A stretch of DNA of 64,000 nt. It comes from Galeopsis tetrahit. Taxonomy: Eukaryota > Streptophyta > Magnoliopsida > Lamiales > Lamiaceae. Shown piece after piece: positions 11,449-23,192 of this stretch. The translations under genes and the position numbers were made by a program. Numbering within the stretch: the stretch's first letter is position 1; every line of letters begins with the position of its first letter. Location: positions 65,736,265 to 65,800,264 of the forward strand of contig OY776121.1 of NCBI GenBank assembly GCA_963675135.1, given 5' to 3'. The notes beneath the pieces were generated by a model. That model was not told the origin of the DNA. It searched no databases and was given only the letters and a program-made list of their open reading frames with translations.

Positions 11449-13043
11449 TCCCCCGTCAAGCGTTGCGTGGAATGCGGAGAAACGCAAAGCTTGGAACGCA
11501 GGAACTCGAACGCCGGGCGAGGAAGACTCTTTGTGAACATGTCTGCGAGCTGGAGATGAGATGGCACAAAGTCGGTGAGTAGTTTTCCAGAAGTGACCAT
11601 TTCTCGGACAAAATGACAATCGATGTCTATGTGCTTTGCCCGCTTATGGGCGACCGGATTTTGGCTGAGGAAGAGAGCACTTCTATTATCAGTTAGAAGT
11701 ACCGGGCGAGCAGGTGGAAGCTGACGAAGTTCTCGCAGAAGATTCGTCAGCCAGATTATGTCAGCAGTTGTGTTCGCCATGGCCCTATATTCAGATTCAC
11801 AGCTCGAGCGAGCCACAGTTGGTTGCTTCTTGGAACTCCAAGAGACAAGATTGCCTCCCAAGAAGATAGAATACCCATAAGTGGAACGACGAGTCTCAAG
11901 ACACCGAGCCCAATCAGCATCAGAATAGCCCACAATTGATCGATTAGGTCGGCGAGCAAAGGTGAGGCCATAGTGGATCGTCCCTTTGACATATCTGATG
12001 ATGCGCTTGACCGCAGAAAAGTGGTCAATAGAGGGGGCCTGAAGAAACTGACTTACATGATTTACCGCGAAGGAGAGTTCTGGTCGAGTGATCGTCAGAT
12101 ATTGAAGAGCCCCAACAAGCGAGCGGTAGAGTGTAGGATCTGAGAACGGGGCACCAGTGCTCGTCAAAGATTCACCGACGACTAATGGTGTGGCAATTGG
12201 TCGGGAGTCAGTCAGGGATGCTCGATCGAGGATGTCGCGAGCATACTTGGACTGACCAATAAATAGACCTTCTGGAGTAGAGGAGATCTCAAGGCCCAAA
12301 AAGTAGTTCAGACGACCCAAATCCTTCAGCGCAAATTTCTTGTGAGCCTGGGCTATGAAGCGAGCAAGAAGGGATTTATCATTGCCTGTTACAATGATGT
12401 CATCCACATAAAGGAGCAAGAAGATGACTGAATTACCCTTGTGGAGGTAGAACAGCGAGGAGTCGAATTTGCACGCAGAGAAGCCGAGACCGAATAAAAA
12501 GGTACTAAACCTTTGAAACCAGGCGAGGGGAGCTTGCCTCAAGCCATACAGTGCCTTCTTGAGGCGACAAACATGATCCGGAAAGCGAGCATCGAGGTAG
12601 CCAGGTGGTTGGGCCATGAAGACAGGCTTGTCCAGAACACCATTGAGAAAGGCGTTCTTGACATCGAGCTGATGAAGGGGCCAGTTAGACTGAACGGCAA
12701 TGGCGAGCACAACGCGAACAGTGGCAGTCTTGACCACTGGGCTGAAGGTGTGAGAGAAGTCGTCACCAGGAATTTGAGTGAAGCCCTGGGCGACCAGTCG
12801 AGCCTTGTGTCCCTCAACAGAGCCGTCAGAATGATACTTCGTACGAAACACCCATTTGGAACCAACAATGTTCACACCAGGCGGACGAGGAACTAGATCC
12901 CAAGTGTGGTTGTTACGAAGGGCATCAATTTTCTCCTGCATAGCAGCCAACCAAAGAGGTGACTTGGCAGCCGATTTGAACCCTCGAGGTTCGGAAGATA
13001 GTGTCAGGGCAGAGATTAAAGCCGAGGAAGAAGAGTTTACCGG
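11436..13043 (-). pseudogene. Copia reverse transcriptase / RNase H portion of pol
   Basis: This open stretch lies in the same frame as the integrase part, after a TAA stop at 13044-13046. It carries WKRAMQ-like WLAAMQEKIDAL, the RT motifs KARLVAQGF, LDVKNAFLNG and YVDD (around residue 180 of the block from 12950), then the Copia RNase H region with YSDADWA, KKQPTVARSSCESEYRA and HIDIDCHFVRE. The length of about 500 residues is normal for a Copia RT-RNase H. The domain motifs are intact, so only the upstream stops and gag damage disable it. The stop codon falls in the 3' LTR. Confidence 0.9.
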
Positions 13044-13382
13044 TTACTTTGGCTTGAATATGCCCGCCTTGCCCCGAGTGATCATAGAATGAGAGGGGGC
13101 AGGTGGAGGAGGCAAGCGTCGAGCAGGTTGAGCGACCACTGCAGGATCAGGTAGTGGTTGGGCGACCACTGGAGGAACAGGCTGAACAAGCTCAGAGGAG
13201 CACAGCGAGCAAAGAACAGGCGAGCTCGGAGGAGATGGGTGTACGGCCGAGGAGGGGCTGATGGGCTCCAAGAAAACCGAAACATCCAACATAGGCAAAG
13301 GTGAGGAGCGAGCAGAATCTGAGAACGGGAAACACTGCTCGTCGAACTTCGCATGACGAGTAACGAACACCTTGTTCGACTC
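13044..13382 (-). pseudogene. Copia pol linker between integrase and RT, bounded by two stops
   Basis: It is in the same frame as the blocks on either side, separated by TAG (13383-13385) and TAA (13044-13046). It begins ESNKVFVTRHAKFDE, which continues integrase-type sequence, then becomes Pro/Ser-rich and ends with SMITRGKAGIFKPK, the usual lead into Copia RT. Two substitutions or read-through would be needed to join the three blocks. Confidence 0.8.
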
Positions 13383-14615
13383 CTAATCAAGACAACAAAA
13401 ACCCTTGTGAATGTTGTTGTATCCCAAGAAGAGACAAGGGCGACTGCGAGGAGCCAGTTTGTGTGGAGCATAGTCCCTGAGAAAGGGATAAACACGACAA
13501 CCAAGTGGCTTGAGATTTCCGTAGTTCGGTGACAAGGCGAACAGAGTCTCAAATGGGGAAGTACCATTAAGAATAGTGGAGGGCAGACGATTGATGACGT
13601 AACCAGCAGCCGCAAAGGCATCATACCAAAAACGAGCAGGAAGATTGGCATGAAACATCATAGATAGACCCGTTTCAGTGATGTGACGATGCTTGCGCTC
13701 GGCCCTTCCATTTTGCTCAGGAGTGTATGGACAGGACAACCGATGAAAAATCCCATGATCTCGCATGAAACCAGAAACCCTATGATTGACGAACTCGGTT
13801 CCCCCATCACTCTGAAAGGTTTTCATAGTCGTAGAGAACTGGTTGCAAACGAAATAGTGAAAGGTTTCCAGAATGGTGGAAAACTCACTCTTAGCCCGCA
13901 TTGGATAGATCCAGGAAAAACGAGAAAAATCATCAAGAAACACAGCATAGTAGCGATAACCATCAGTGGTTACAACAGGTGCAGGACCCCATAAATCACA
14001 ATGCACTAAATCAAGAACTGAGACAGCTCGCTTTTCATTAACAGTAAAAGACAAACGTTTGCTCTTGGCCAATTGACAAGAGGAGCAAATACCAGGATTC
14101 GGTAATAAAGACGTAACTGAAATAGCACCTTGTTTATGTAAGGTTTTTAAAGTCTCAAACGGGACATGCCCCAAACGTAAGTGCCATAAATTAAATGAGG
14201 CCTTCGACACGGTGGAACGAACAGCCGCAACAAAAGTTGGAAGGGAGGAATCCAGTACATACAAACCACGCTCACATCTACCCCGAGCGACCACTTCCTT
14301 GGTGTTCCTCTTCTGAACAGTAAACGATTTGTCAGAGAAAACCACATTAACATGCAAATCAGATGTTAATTTGCTGATGGATAATAGGTTCTTCGTGATG
14401 TCGGGCACAACAAGCACATCATGAAGCTGCATGGTACGAGAAATAGATCGAGAACCAATATGCGATATAGGTAAAGCAGAACCATTACCGACTATAACCG
14501 AACCATTACCAGTGTATGGCGAGCAAGAGTCGAGGTCGGTAGGATGGAACGTCATGTGAGCAGAGGCCCCAGAGTCGATGTACCAGTCGGAAGTGGGGGC
14601 GGAGTGATCGAGCAA
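13383..14615 (-). pseudogene. Copia protease / GAG-pre-integrase / integrase portion of pol
   Basis: It starts in the aspartic protease with WYIDSGASAHM. The H...H...C...C zinc region follows (LWHLRLGH ... CSSCQLAKSKR). The integrase core then has the acidic residues in DLWGP, FQSDGGTEF and PEQNGRAERKHRHI, and the block ends at LGCRVYPF...RSRPCLFLGY. The frame closes at a premature TAG (13383-13385). The integrase core looks complete. Confidence 0.9.
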
Positions 14616-15522
14616 GTAGAGTGAAAGGCTTGCGCAAGATGGGCAACAGACTGGTCGGCAGGGCGAGCATAAGAGTGATTAAGTGCCGATGAGGGTGGAT
14701 CGCGTTGGCGAGCATAGCGACCCGGACACTTGTCAGCGTAGTGCTCGCCCCTACAAATTTGACAGCGAGGAACATATGGTCTGCAATCTCCACGACCGCC
14801 ACCATGGCGACCACCTCTAAAGAAGAAGAACCGCGATGAGAAAACAGACCGCGAGACTGTGAGGATTGGCGAGGACGACCATGAGCAACAAAGGCGGCAG
14901 GTGGGGGCACAGGTTCAGGAGGCTTGTTCATAATTTCGAAGGCGATCGCCTGATGAAGGAGATCACGGAAGTTGGGAACCGAAGGGAGAGCCATACGGGT
15001 GTCGGAGAAACCGCCAAAGTAGGGGCCCAAGCCTCGAAGAAACCAGTGAGATTTGTCTGATTCATCAACAGGCTTGCCGATGGCGGAGAGTTGGTCACAA
15101 AGAAGCTTAAACTTGCGACCATAATCGGCAACGGGCATGTTATTTCGCTTGAGGAGGAGAAGCTCCTCACGCAATTGGGTCGTGCGAGATTGCGAGGAGT
15201 GACTGAAGGCATCCTCTAGGGCAACCCAAGCATCGTGCGAGGTGTCACAGTCAATAACTTCGGAGAGAGACTCCTCAGTGAGGGAGGAGAGAAGAAGACC
15301 AAGGACCTTCTGATCTTTGGCCCGCCAAATGGTGTACGCCGGATTGGTGGCGTTGTTCGTGGTGGCAGGGGGAGCGACGATGGTGCCATCCAGAAAACCG
15401 AGTAGATCGGCACAGAGGAGCATGGGTAGAACTTGTTTCTTCCATAGGAGGTAATTTGCAGAGGTCAATTTAATCGTGACCATATGAATGAGAACATTCA
15501 TGGGGATGGAAGAATCGGCCAT
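14506..15522 (-). pseudogene. Copia gag, frameshifted near the zinc knuckle
   Basis: The likely start is ATG at 15522 (MADSSIPMNVL). The first about 230 codons read as UBN2-type gag (TSANYLLWKKQVLPMLL, LDG, RTTQLREELLLLKRNN, SDKSHWFLRGLG). The frame then slips near 14830. The zinc knuckle CQICRGEHYADKC is in a different frame (14762 region), with one residue fewer than CX2CX4HX4C. A second shift is needed to reach protease. In working Copia elements gag and pol share one frame, so this copy is broken. Confidence 0.82.
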
Positions 15523-15640
15523 CGTAAAGATCGAGGGGGACCGGCTCGATCGAGAGAAGGGCAAGGGGGACTAGTTTGCCGGAGGGGGAAGAGATTTGTC
15601 GTGAGGGCGGTGGAAAACGGTAGATCAGGATCGAGAGGAG

Positions 15641-15650
15641 GCTGATACCA
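15641..15650 (-). other. Primer-binding site for initiator tRNA-Met
   Basis: The minus strand reads tggtatcagc directly after the LTR end, the classical plant Copia primer-binding site. It fixes the orientation of Copia-1. Confidence 0.9.
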
Positions 15651-15852
15651 TGTGAGAATGTGAGAATTAGGGTTTGATCACCGTTAATGTTGGTGAGTGA
15701 GAGAACTTATATATATACTGTGAATTACAAAGGAACAGATTTACATACTTGTTGCACAAGAAACATAATTGTTGCACAAGAAATAAATATAAATAAATGT
15801 AAATTCCTATATACAAGGAAGGTAGAGATAATCATGGAATTATCCCTTAATA
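15651..15852 (-). repeat. Copia-1 5' LTR
   Basis: It is 202 bp and carries a TATA-like tatatatata stretch. It matches 11247-11448 with about three substitutions, which indicates a recent insertion. Confidence 0.92.
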
Positions 15853-16162
15853 TAAATTAATGAGTGGAGTGGAGTGGAGTGTGGAGGGGAGGGGAGGGGA
15901 GGGTTTCTCCCCAATGAGAGCTGCTCTGTGTTGCGCATTTTCTCTGCCTCCCTAAATTGGCTACTGTTGTGTTGCCCCTCCTCCTGCTGACTCTCAATTC
16001 CCCCAATTATTTAATGGTGTGGGCTGCGTTAATTGGAAAAGTTGAAATGGGCTTAGGCCCATAAGGTATTGAAATTTCTAGCACGCATGTGGGCTGCTTC
16101 TAGTAAGCATGGGTTTGCTTTTGAGATCAGGTGAGTTGTAAGAATAGTTGCCTAACAATTAA

Positions 16163-17048
16163 GGGTCTAACTATTTACACCTCCATTTCAGTTTAGAACA
16201 CTCCCCCTATTGATGCACCCCCCTAAAATTTGTCAGGATGGATGCACCCCCTTCAAATTGTCCTAAATACCTTTTTATTTCAAAAAACTATTTACTAAAC
16301 ACACCCCACCCCAAAAAATCTAATTTCTCATCTTCTTCCTCTCTATTTCTCCTTCCCCTTCCCCTTCCCCCACCCCATTGTCGTCGTCCCCCCCCAACCC
16401 CAACCCCAACCCCAACCCACTCACTGCCCCACCTTGATCCCCACGCGCCGGCCCCTCCCTTCTCGATCTCTTCCCTCATTCTCTATCTCTTTTTTTCTTT
16501 TTTTTTTCTCTTCGGCGTAATTCCCTCCCTCCCTCTCCCTCACTCTCTCCCTCCCCCTCCATCCCGTAAGTACCAGCACCAGAAAACAAAAAACCAACCC
16601 CTTACCCCCAGCTCACCATCCCCAACCTTCCAAAAAGAACAACAGCGTGCGGCGTTAACAAAAGGTATGCTTTTTTTTTTTCTTTTCATCGACAAACCAG
16701 GGTTGACCCTTTGCATTCTTGTCGATAAATTGTTGTCGACGAGAATGTATATGGTCGATCAACTATTGTCGATTTTTTTTAATTTTTCTAAAAAAAAAAA
16801 TTCGACCTTTGTAGATCGATCATATACATTCTCGTCGACAAGAGTGTATATGGTTGACACTAGTTCGGCGGCGGCGTTGGTGTTGGCGGCGGCAAATTTT
16901 GGATTTAGGGTTCAAATGTTGAGTTGGGATGTAATTAGTAGTGTAATATTACTCAAAGGGTATTTTGGGGTTTTTACACTATTATTATATTATTAAACTG
17001 ACAAGGGGAGTGTTCTAAACCGAAATGGAGGTGTAAATAGTCAAACCC
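16163..17048. mobile_element. Family A foldback MULE (copy A2)
   Basis: The terminal inverted repeats are GGGTCTAACTATTTACACC and its near complement, ending GTCAAACCC. The 9-bp TSD aacaattaa (16154-16162 and 17049-17057) is perfect. The interior has a C-rich island (16310-16660), TCGAC motifs (16690-16870) and a GGCGGCGG island with ttagggtt. The proline-rich frame starting at 16238 is a low-complexity consequence of the island and is not called as a gene. Confidence 0.85.
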
Positions 17049-17332
17049 AACAATTAATTACATGGGCCGTGCAAAGTTATTGTCAAGCCTAGATAATTTT
17101 GACCTTCAATCTTTTCTCGTTTCGACTTCATTCTCGTCTCACTCCTTCAATTGACTTCATAAAATAATTGAGGTGTGTTTTGCTCCAAAAATCCTCATTT
17201 CCCTCAAAAAAATAGCAAACCACACTACTTCTTCAAATCAAGTGTAATTAGTCAAATTAATGTAAATAAAGCACGAAATCCTATAAAATGATGCAAATTA
17301 AACACAAGAATTTCGAGCGATTTTCACACTAA

Positions 17333-17669
17333 TGCAGCAATCACCATTCATTAGTATAAATACTATGGCACTTGTATTTTGTAAAGATTGACGCGAAACG
17401 AGCATTCGTCTTTGAGTTGTGAGTTCACGAGTGAAGTGAGGATAAATCTTATTTCAAGTGAATGAATGTGTAAGCATGATCAATCAAAGTTGAAGTCGTA
17501 TGTCCAGTGGATGTAGATCACATTGATCGAACCACTTAAATTCTTGTGTGCTCTGTTTTATATCTTATTTTGTTTATTTTTGTGAATTACTATCTTAGTT
17601 GGGTTGCTTCTTTTATATCATTTGTTTTCTTCTTGATTGAAGACGTATAATCTTGTCGATTACTTGACA
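17333..17669 (+). repeat. Copia-2 3' LTR, distal part
   Basis: It matches 9442-9786 closely and ends TTACTTGACA followed by the TSD gaagt. The proximal half of this LTR is absent or replaced by the Helitron-like insertion. Confidence 0.8.
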
Positions 17670-17942
17670 GAAGTTTTAGGAGAAACCACGTATTTATAAT
17701 TAGTACTATTAAGGAAGATATGTTAACATCATGAACATCGTTAGGCAACCGTTTTTGCATCATATAAGACAAGGTACAGTTAAACACTTATGAGGATTTG
17801 TTTGGTTTGTAGGATAGATATATTAGGATAGGATTTAGTGGGACAATTTGAAAAATTGATTTAAAATTTATGTTTGAATTGATGGATTAAATTTTAAATT
17901 TTAGTGTTAAATGTCAAAAATACCCTTTGACATTAAAAAATA

Positions 17943-18299
17943 CTCCCTCCACTTTTAAATAAGTGTCATTCTAATGATTTTCAACAAATTAAGATATATA
18001 ATTATGGACAATTTTACCCTTCATTAATGATAATAATATTAATATTAAATTTATGTTTAGTAATGAATGTGGTCAATATTGTAGGTGATATTCAGGTATA
18101 CAATAATTAAGGTTTATCCATGATTTATATTATAGTACTATATTCAAAAGAGAAAAAAGCTTAAATCAAGGTAAAGATAATTGAGGGAGTATAATGTATA
18201 AGAATAAAATTGTCAAAATTAAAGAAAAATGTGTAGAATGACACTTGTTTTGAAAATATTAAAAAAGGCAAAGTGACACTTAATTAAAAACGGAGGGAG
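17943..18299. mobile_element. Stowaway-like MITE
   Basis: The ends CTCCCTCCACTTTTAAATAA and its complement ...CGGAGGGAG are flanked by TA (17941-17942 and 18300-18301). It is 357 bp and non-coding. Confidence 0.8.
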
Positions 18300-18628
18300 T
18301 ATATATGTGACAAATTGTAATTACTTTAGTTGGTAAGGGCAGTATATATAGTCAAATCACATTATTTTTATTCTCAAGAACTAATTAACTCACCTTCCCT
18401 CCTAGACTAATAATCATGCATGTAGGTGATTAAGTGGGAAAATATTACCGGGCCATAATTAATCTCCGACCAATTTCTAAAAAACCAAACATGAAAATTT
18501 TATGAATAAAATAATATTTCTTACCCAATCCAATAAACCAAACAAGGCCTGAATGGATAATTAATATTTTGACGACAAAACAATACAATCATAAATAAGA
18601 TTGCTACTGAATATCATCGAACCTAATC

Positions 18629-18692
18629 ACATTTATATATAGCTGATCAGGGTACAAATTACATTTATATATAGCTGATCAGGGTACAAATT
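18629..18692 (+). repeat. 32-bp tandem duplication
   Basis: 18629-18660 is repeated exactly at 18661-18692. The unit contains the palindrome agctgatcag. Confidence 0.9.
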
Positions 18693-18839
18693 GGCGGGGA
18701 CGTACATATTTAACAAAAACCACAACCCATTCTATAACCACTTAACTGAATTCATTCTCGACCCATACAAAATGAGTTCAATGTGAATCTGAATTTGGAT
18801 CTGTCTCATTGTGATCCCTAACCCCTATTAATTGTTTTT

Positions 18840-20700
18840 TATCAACACCAATTGAAGTTCACGAACATAAGGAAAATATTAATTGACATATATGAGGCTG
18901 CTCACGGTTAGGTCAGTACCACAAGATCAATTCATGGCATTTTTTTATTGGACTTTTAATTCCCATAAGCATTATGGAATCATTGGAATGGGATCTTTAC
19001 AATTAATGCTGGGACCACGGCACCCAATTTTAAGTCTCGTCCCACATAAAATACCACAAATATTTTCCCCACTTTTTCACTCTCGTATAACCACTCATAA
19101 ACTTATTTTGACTTCACCCCACCCTCTTTCTTCCTCCATTCATTCCCAATTTGAAAATTCTCCACCAAAGTCGACCCACCGCCGTGTCGTTTTTTGACTG
19201 CCGACCGTCGTTTCAAAAACTCATACTCCCTCCGTTCCATTATTATTGGAATATTTGTTAAAAACCCTTTGTCTCATTATAATTTAAACATTTATCACCT
19301 ACTCCAAACTCCTTTAAAATTCTTCCTTAACATCTACATATTTACACCTAAATACTATTACTTTTTACACACAAACAAAAGATTTCATCTCCAATAAAAT
19401 TGAAATACCCATAATATCTCTTCTAAAAGTAAATTGTATCACCTTTAATACTAATAAACAATTCTACATTAAAATCTATGCAAACAGTAAATATTTCATT
19501 AATAATGGGACCGGGGGAGTAATATTTTTTCGAGTTCTTTACAAAAAATCAAAATTCAGCACTGTTTGACAAAACTCGACTGAAAAATTTGAAATAAAAC
19601 ACATTTTGTGGAAAAAATGCCAAAAATATGTAGATTCGATGGAATTTTTTTCCGAAAAAATGACGTTTTCGTGGAACTTTTTTTCGATAATTTAAAAAAA
19701 AAAACTCTGAAACTTTGGCCGAAAATTATAAAAACTCTCAGTCAATCAGTGTCGAGTTTTTGCACGTCGCGATGTAATTTTAAAAAACCCGAGAGAAGGA
19801 ACAATATATTCATTTCAACCCCACAATCATTCAATAATACAATCAAATAAACAATAATAACATAAAAAATAATTAAAACAAACAAACATTATCCAAATAC
19901 AAAAAAAAAAAATAACTATTAAAAAATATAAAAACAATTACATATGTGTACATTTTTCAATCATTAAAATTCAAATTCCATGAAGTTGCTTCAAGGTTTC
20001 GATATATATATATTGGACGAAATTTTAATGTTTTACGAGGGAGAGGAACATAGAAAGTATTTGCTTTTGTGTTTTTAGGGGTTGGGATGAACTCAGCATA
20101 GGATATTACAGTCTTTTTACATATGCAAACTATATCCAAACAAAACCATGATTGAATCATTTCCACTTACACATAGATATTTTTCATATGATACTGTCTT
20201 ATAAGAACCAAAACTAAATTCCATGATCAGAAAACTTCAACTTGCACACATAGATATTTATATATCATACGATGGAGTATAATGCAACAATATTGTAGTT
20301 TTCATTAATATTGCCATGAATTACAACCACGCGTTCTGTCTATGAGTGACAATTTCGGATACGATACGCTAACACAACTCGAAAATGACACTGGAAATTA
20401 TGGGTTAGTACTTAGTACCTAGTATCTAAGTTTATCTTGTTCGTGTCGACACGATATATAAATACACTAGATATTTGTGTGTCGTGTCATTTTTGTGCCA
20501 ATCCATAAAAGTAGGAAAAAAAATTATTTTATATATGTAATTTAGGGGACCAATCCCACCGTCCATAAATAGGGCCCAATTAAATTAATGCATGTAAGAG
20601 CAAATTTCTGTATGGACTGACCCCTCAAAAATTGTTTGCACATTAAGGGTTTCGAACTTGAGACCTAGAGAAAAGCATGCTCCTAAGTTTCAAACTTACA
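18840..20700 (+). other. Distal upstream block of the intact P450, shared with the last P450 copy
   Basis: Stretches here recur before the last P450 copy: 18845-18960 matches pieces at 29553-29593, 30606-30660 and 33808-33870, and 20060-20700 matches 36150-36670. It is non-coding apart from incidental frames. A Stowaway MITE occupies 19226-19519. The duplication makes this block an empty-site reference for transposons upstream of the last copy. Confidence 0.8.
19226..19519. mobile_element. Stowaway-like MITE
   Basis: The ends CTCCCTCCGTTCCATTATTA and ...TAATGGGACCGGGGGAG are flanked by TA (19224-19225 and 19520-19521). A related copy in inverse orientation lies in the intron at 38996-39258. 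Confidence 0.8.
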
Positions 20701-20708
20701 ACACCCGT

Positions 20709-22630
20709 CACTACAAAAAATGCTTAAATTAGAGACCAAAGTTTTGAGACCGTCATAAAACGGTCTCAAATAAAGACTGATTTGAGACCATTTTGAAAAA
20801 ATTACGAATTTTGAGACCGATTTCATTTCAGTCTTTAATTTTATGTATTCAGACCGTATTGGCGGTCTCTAACCTAAAATTAAATTAAATTAAATTTTGT
20901 TTTGAGACCGCATTAGCTGTCTTTAATTGGTATTAAGAATTCCAATTCCCAAATTTTATTTTGACCGCCATTTTTGCTCGCTCATTTAGAGACCGTTTTG
21001 TGAATACGGTCTCTAACCCGTTTATAAACTCGTTTGTAACCCGTCTATAAACCCTAGTTCATTTGTACCGCCTCTTTCACTTTCACCCTATGCAATTTCT
21101 CACAGCCCTCGCGATTCTCTCTTGCTCTCTTGCAGCGACTAGAGCTGGCAAATTGGACCGTCCGGCCTGGTCCATCTGGCCAAGCGATGTTCGTGGATTG
21201 GGTCGGGCCGGCCCATGAATTTATCAGGCCTATAAAATGTGAGCCCAACCTAGCCCACTAGACTAGCGGGCTGGCCAAGCCAAATGAAATCATTTTTAAA
21301 AAAAATATTTTTAGCAAAAATTATATATATAAATGTTGTATTGGTCACATACTCATATATAATTTTTATTTATACAAATAATAATAATTAAAAATATGCA
21401 ATACTAAAGTATTAACTATACATAATTCATAAGCGGTCATAATCAGTATAACATTACACTCTATAACAACTTCAAATAAAATTATAAATAATTCACAAGT
21501 TCAAATTTCAAAATGAAAATAAAATAAAAACACAATAATATTTAAATATAAAATACTTTACTTGTTTTAATTATCTATTTGTTTAAAGAAAAAATATTGA
21601 TCGGGTCAAACGGGTTGTCCATGGGCCAACAGGCCAAATTCAGCCTAGCACATTAGGCCCACCGGTTCCATCGGGTCAGGCCAAATAGGCCCAGTTCTAT
21701 ATGGGCCTCTAATTTTAGAGCCCAACCCATACTATGTTTCGGGTTGACCGAGCCAGCCCATCGGATCGGGCCCAAATTGCCGGCTCTAGCCGCGACGACT
21801 CCAACTATGTCCCTGTTCTTAAGAAGATATCGCTGACGCCGCCTCTTCGCCGCCGCCTGTTGGTTATCAATCGTCTCCACCGAATTTAAGTTAAGGTAAT
21901 TTTTGGATTTTTCTATTTTGAGATTTTGTTTGAAAGAATTGATACTAGAATATTAAAAGATGAGAAAAATAAATTGATGAGAAAAAATATTAGATGAGTA
22001 TATATGAGATTAAATATAATAAAATTATAAATAAAATATAAGTGATGTGATTGAGAAAGAGAAGGAGAAGAGAAAAAATAATATGAAAAAAAAAAATTGA
22101 ATGAGAAACTTATTGTGGGATTTATAGTGGGATGGAGGAAGTATATAATAAAGAAATTAATTAATATATATATAATTAATTTTAAAAATTACACAAGACA
22201 ATTACTTGTCAAAGTGGTGGGTGCCCATTACTGGGTGGGTATGGGGGTCGGGTCGGGTGTGTCGGTTCGGTTCGAGTCAGGTGAGTCAGGGCAGGTGTGG
22301 GTTCGGTTCGGGTCAGGTGTGGGTTTAGTTCGGCCGCGTGGGTCGGGGTTCGATACCGGATGTGGCGGTCTCTAAATTAAAGACCGTTTTGAGAGTGTCT
22401 TAGGGCCCGAAAAAAGTTCGGGCCGACCAATTGTTTGAGACCGTTTGTAGACCGCTACAATTTAGAGACCTAAAAAAATTGGTTTATGATTTGAGATCGA
22501 TACATGAAAACGATCTCAAAATATTTTAAAACGAACCTAATAGTGACCAACCAAAAACGGTCTCTAATGCATTTAGAGACCATTTTTACGGTCTCTAATT
22601 GGTTGTTAATTGAAGAGTTTTTTTGTAGTG
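20709..22630. mobile_element. Non-autonomous CACTA transposon upstream of the intact P450
   Basis: The ends are CACTACAAAAAATG and TTTTTTTGTAGTG with a 3-bp TSD cgt (20706-20708 and 22631-22633). Subterminal repeats of the type GAGACCGT / ACGGTCTC are dense at both ends. No transposase is encoded. The corresponding place before the last P450 copy (about 36677, acacctgtggaggg) is uninterrupted, so this is a post-duplication insertion. It lies about 560 bp before the ATG at 23193 and holds a hAT element. Confidence 0.9.
21140..21788. mobile_element. hAT-like non-autonomous element inside CACTA
   Basis: The ends are TAGAGCTGGCAAATTGG and ...CCAAATTGCCGGCTCTA, the typical hAT form. The 8-bp flanks gcagcgac (21132-21139) and gccgcgac (21789-21796) match at 7 of 8 positions. 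The interior repeats gggcc/ggccc words near both ends and is AT-rich in the middle. The truncated CACTA copy at 34943-35917 carries the same hAT at the same site. Confidence 0.75.
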
Positions 22631-23113
22631 CGTGGAAGGTTATTTTATCGGAGATTTGTATATTTCTTATTTTCACTGCAATAAAAATGAATCACGAGAT
22701 CATGTCATGATTCTATCATTATATATAATTTTTCTAGCTTAAATTTTTTAATGATAAAAAAAATTGTCATTGTAGCTAATTAATTTCTTTTTATTAAAGA
22801 TTTTTTGTTAGAGAAAATATAATGACAGAATTTATGTTATTATAGATAATTTTTTTCTTGTAATTAATGTTTGTTTTATCGTGTCGCATGCATCATGTAA
22901 CGTACGTGTAATATTATAATATATATGAATTTAAATTTTAAATTTATTTTTTAAAAGAATTGCCACATCTCTTGTCCCTCGAATTAGTCGGTCGTTGAAA
23001 TGAATATTAAGGCATTAAAAAAAAAACCTAAAATCAATTTCTCATGCAATGATAAAATAAAACCCACCAAACAGAAAGATAGATATTTATCGATCACCTT
23101 CAAGGTTTCAACA

Positions 23114-23122
23114 CTATATAAG
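23114..23122 (+). promoter_or_regulatory. TATA box of the intact P450
   Basis: ctatataag lies about 70 bp before the ATG at 23193. The same element (extended to ctatatatataag) stands at 37406 before the pseudogene copy, within otherwise conserved promoter sequence. Confidence 0.7.
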
Positions 23123-23192
23123 CAGCACACTTAGCCTCCAAGAAGTAATCACTACTACAACCTCTTCATCATATCTTTCACGGCCAGTACTA

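Larger units (their letters stand above)
11247..15852 (-). mobile_element. Ty1/Copia retrotransposon, reverse strand, inactivated (Copia-1)
   Basis: Two 202-bp LTRs (11247-11448 and 15651-15852) differ at about three positions. A tRNA-iMet primer site (tggtatcagc on the minus strand, 15641-15650) lies just inside the right LTR. A polypurine tract (gacggggg) lies just inside the left one. The order gag, protease, integrase, RT, RNase H is that of Ty1/Copia. The flanks are taaac (11242-11246) and taaat (15853-15857), a TSD with one mismatch. The related Helitron-like element at 59731-61230 has the empty site. Two in-frame stops and gag frameshifts make it non-autonomous now. Confidence 0.93.
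10282..17332 (+). mobile_element. Helitron-like element carrying Copia-1 and MULE A2
   Basis: The 5' end is A|TCTCTCAAG and the 3' end is CACACTAA|T: TC...CTRR ends at an A-T target with no TSD. The empty site is visible in the sister LTR at 9432-9442 (ttttcaacacca|tgcagcaatc). Two similar elements (42672-55002, and 59731-61230 reversed) share the ends and inner blocks such as caactctcgttgca and a purine-rich stretch (gagggtttctccccaatgag). No Rep/helicase is encoded. The terminal hairpin is weak, so another class is possible. Confidence 0.55.
9062..17669 (+). mobile_element. Rearranged Copia retrotransposon with nested insertions (Copia-2)
   Basis: A 5' LTR (9062-9786) begins TGTGAGTG and ends TTGACA. 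The matching 3' LTR end lies at 17333-17669. The 5-bp TSD gaagt is at 9057-9061 and 17670-17674, so this is one insertion. A primer-binding-like ttggtgccgtctgtgggaa follows the 5' LTR. Only fragments of gag and of the region after integrase remain. From 10282 to 17332 the element is occupied by a Helitron-like element that itself holds two more insertions. Confidence 0.8.
17675..18839. other. AT-rich spacer with a Stowaway MITE
   Basis: No gene is supported. A Stowaway-like MITE occupies 17943-18299 (CTCCCTCC...CGGAGGGAG, TA on both sides). A 32-bp tandem duplication lies at 18629-18692. The rest is AT-rich sequence that may be the distal part of the block duplicated before 29550. Confidence 0.6.

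Noticed and set aside
16238..16996. 252-codon open frame with ATG
   Set aside because: It spans most of MULE A2 from just inside the left TIR. The peptide is low complexity and the frame is not kept in sister elements.
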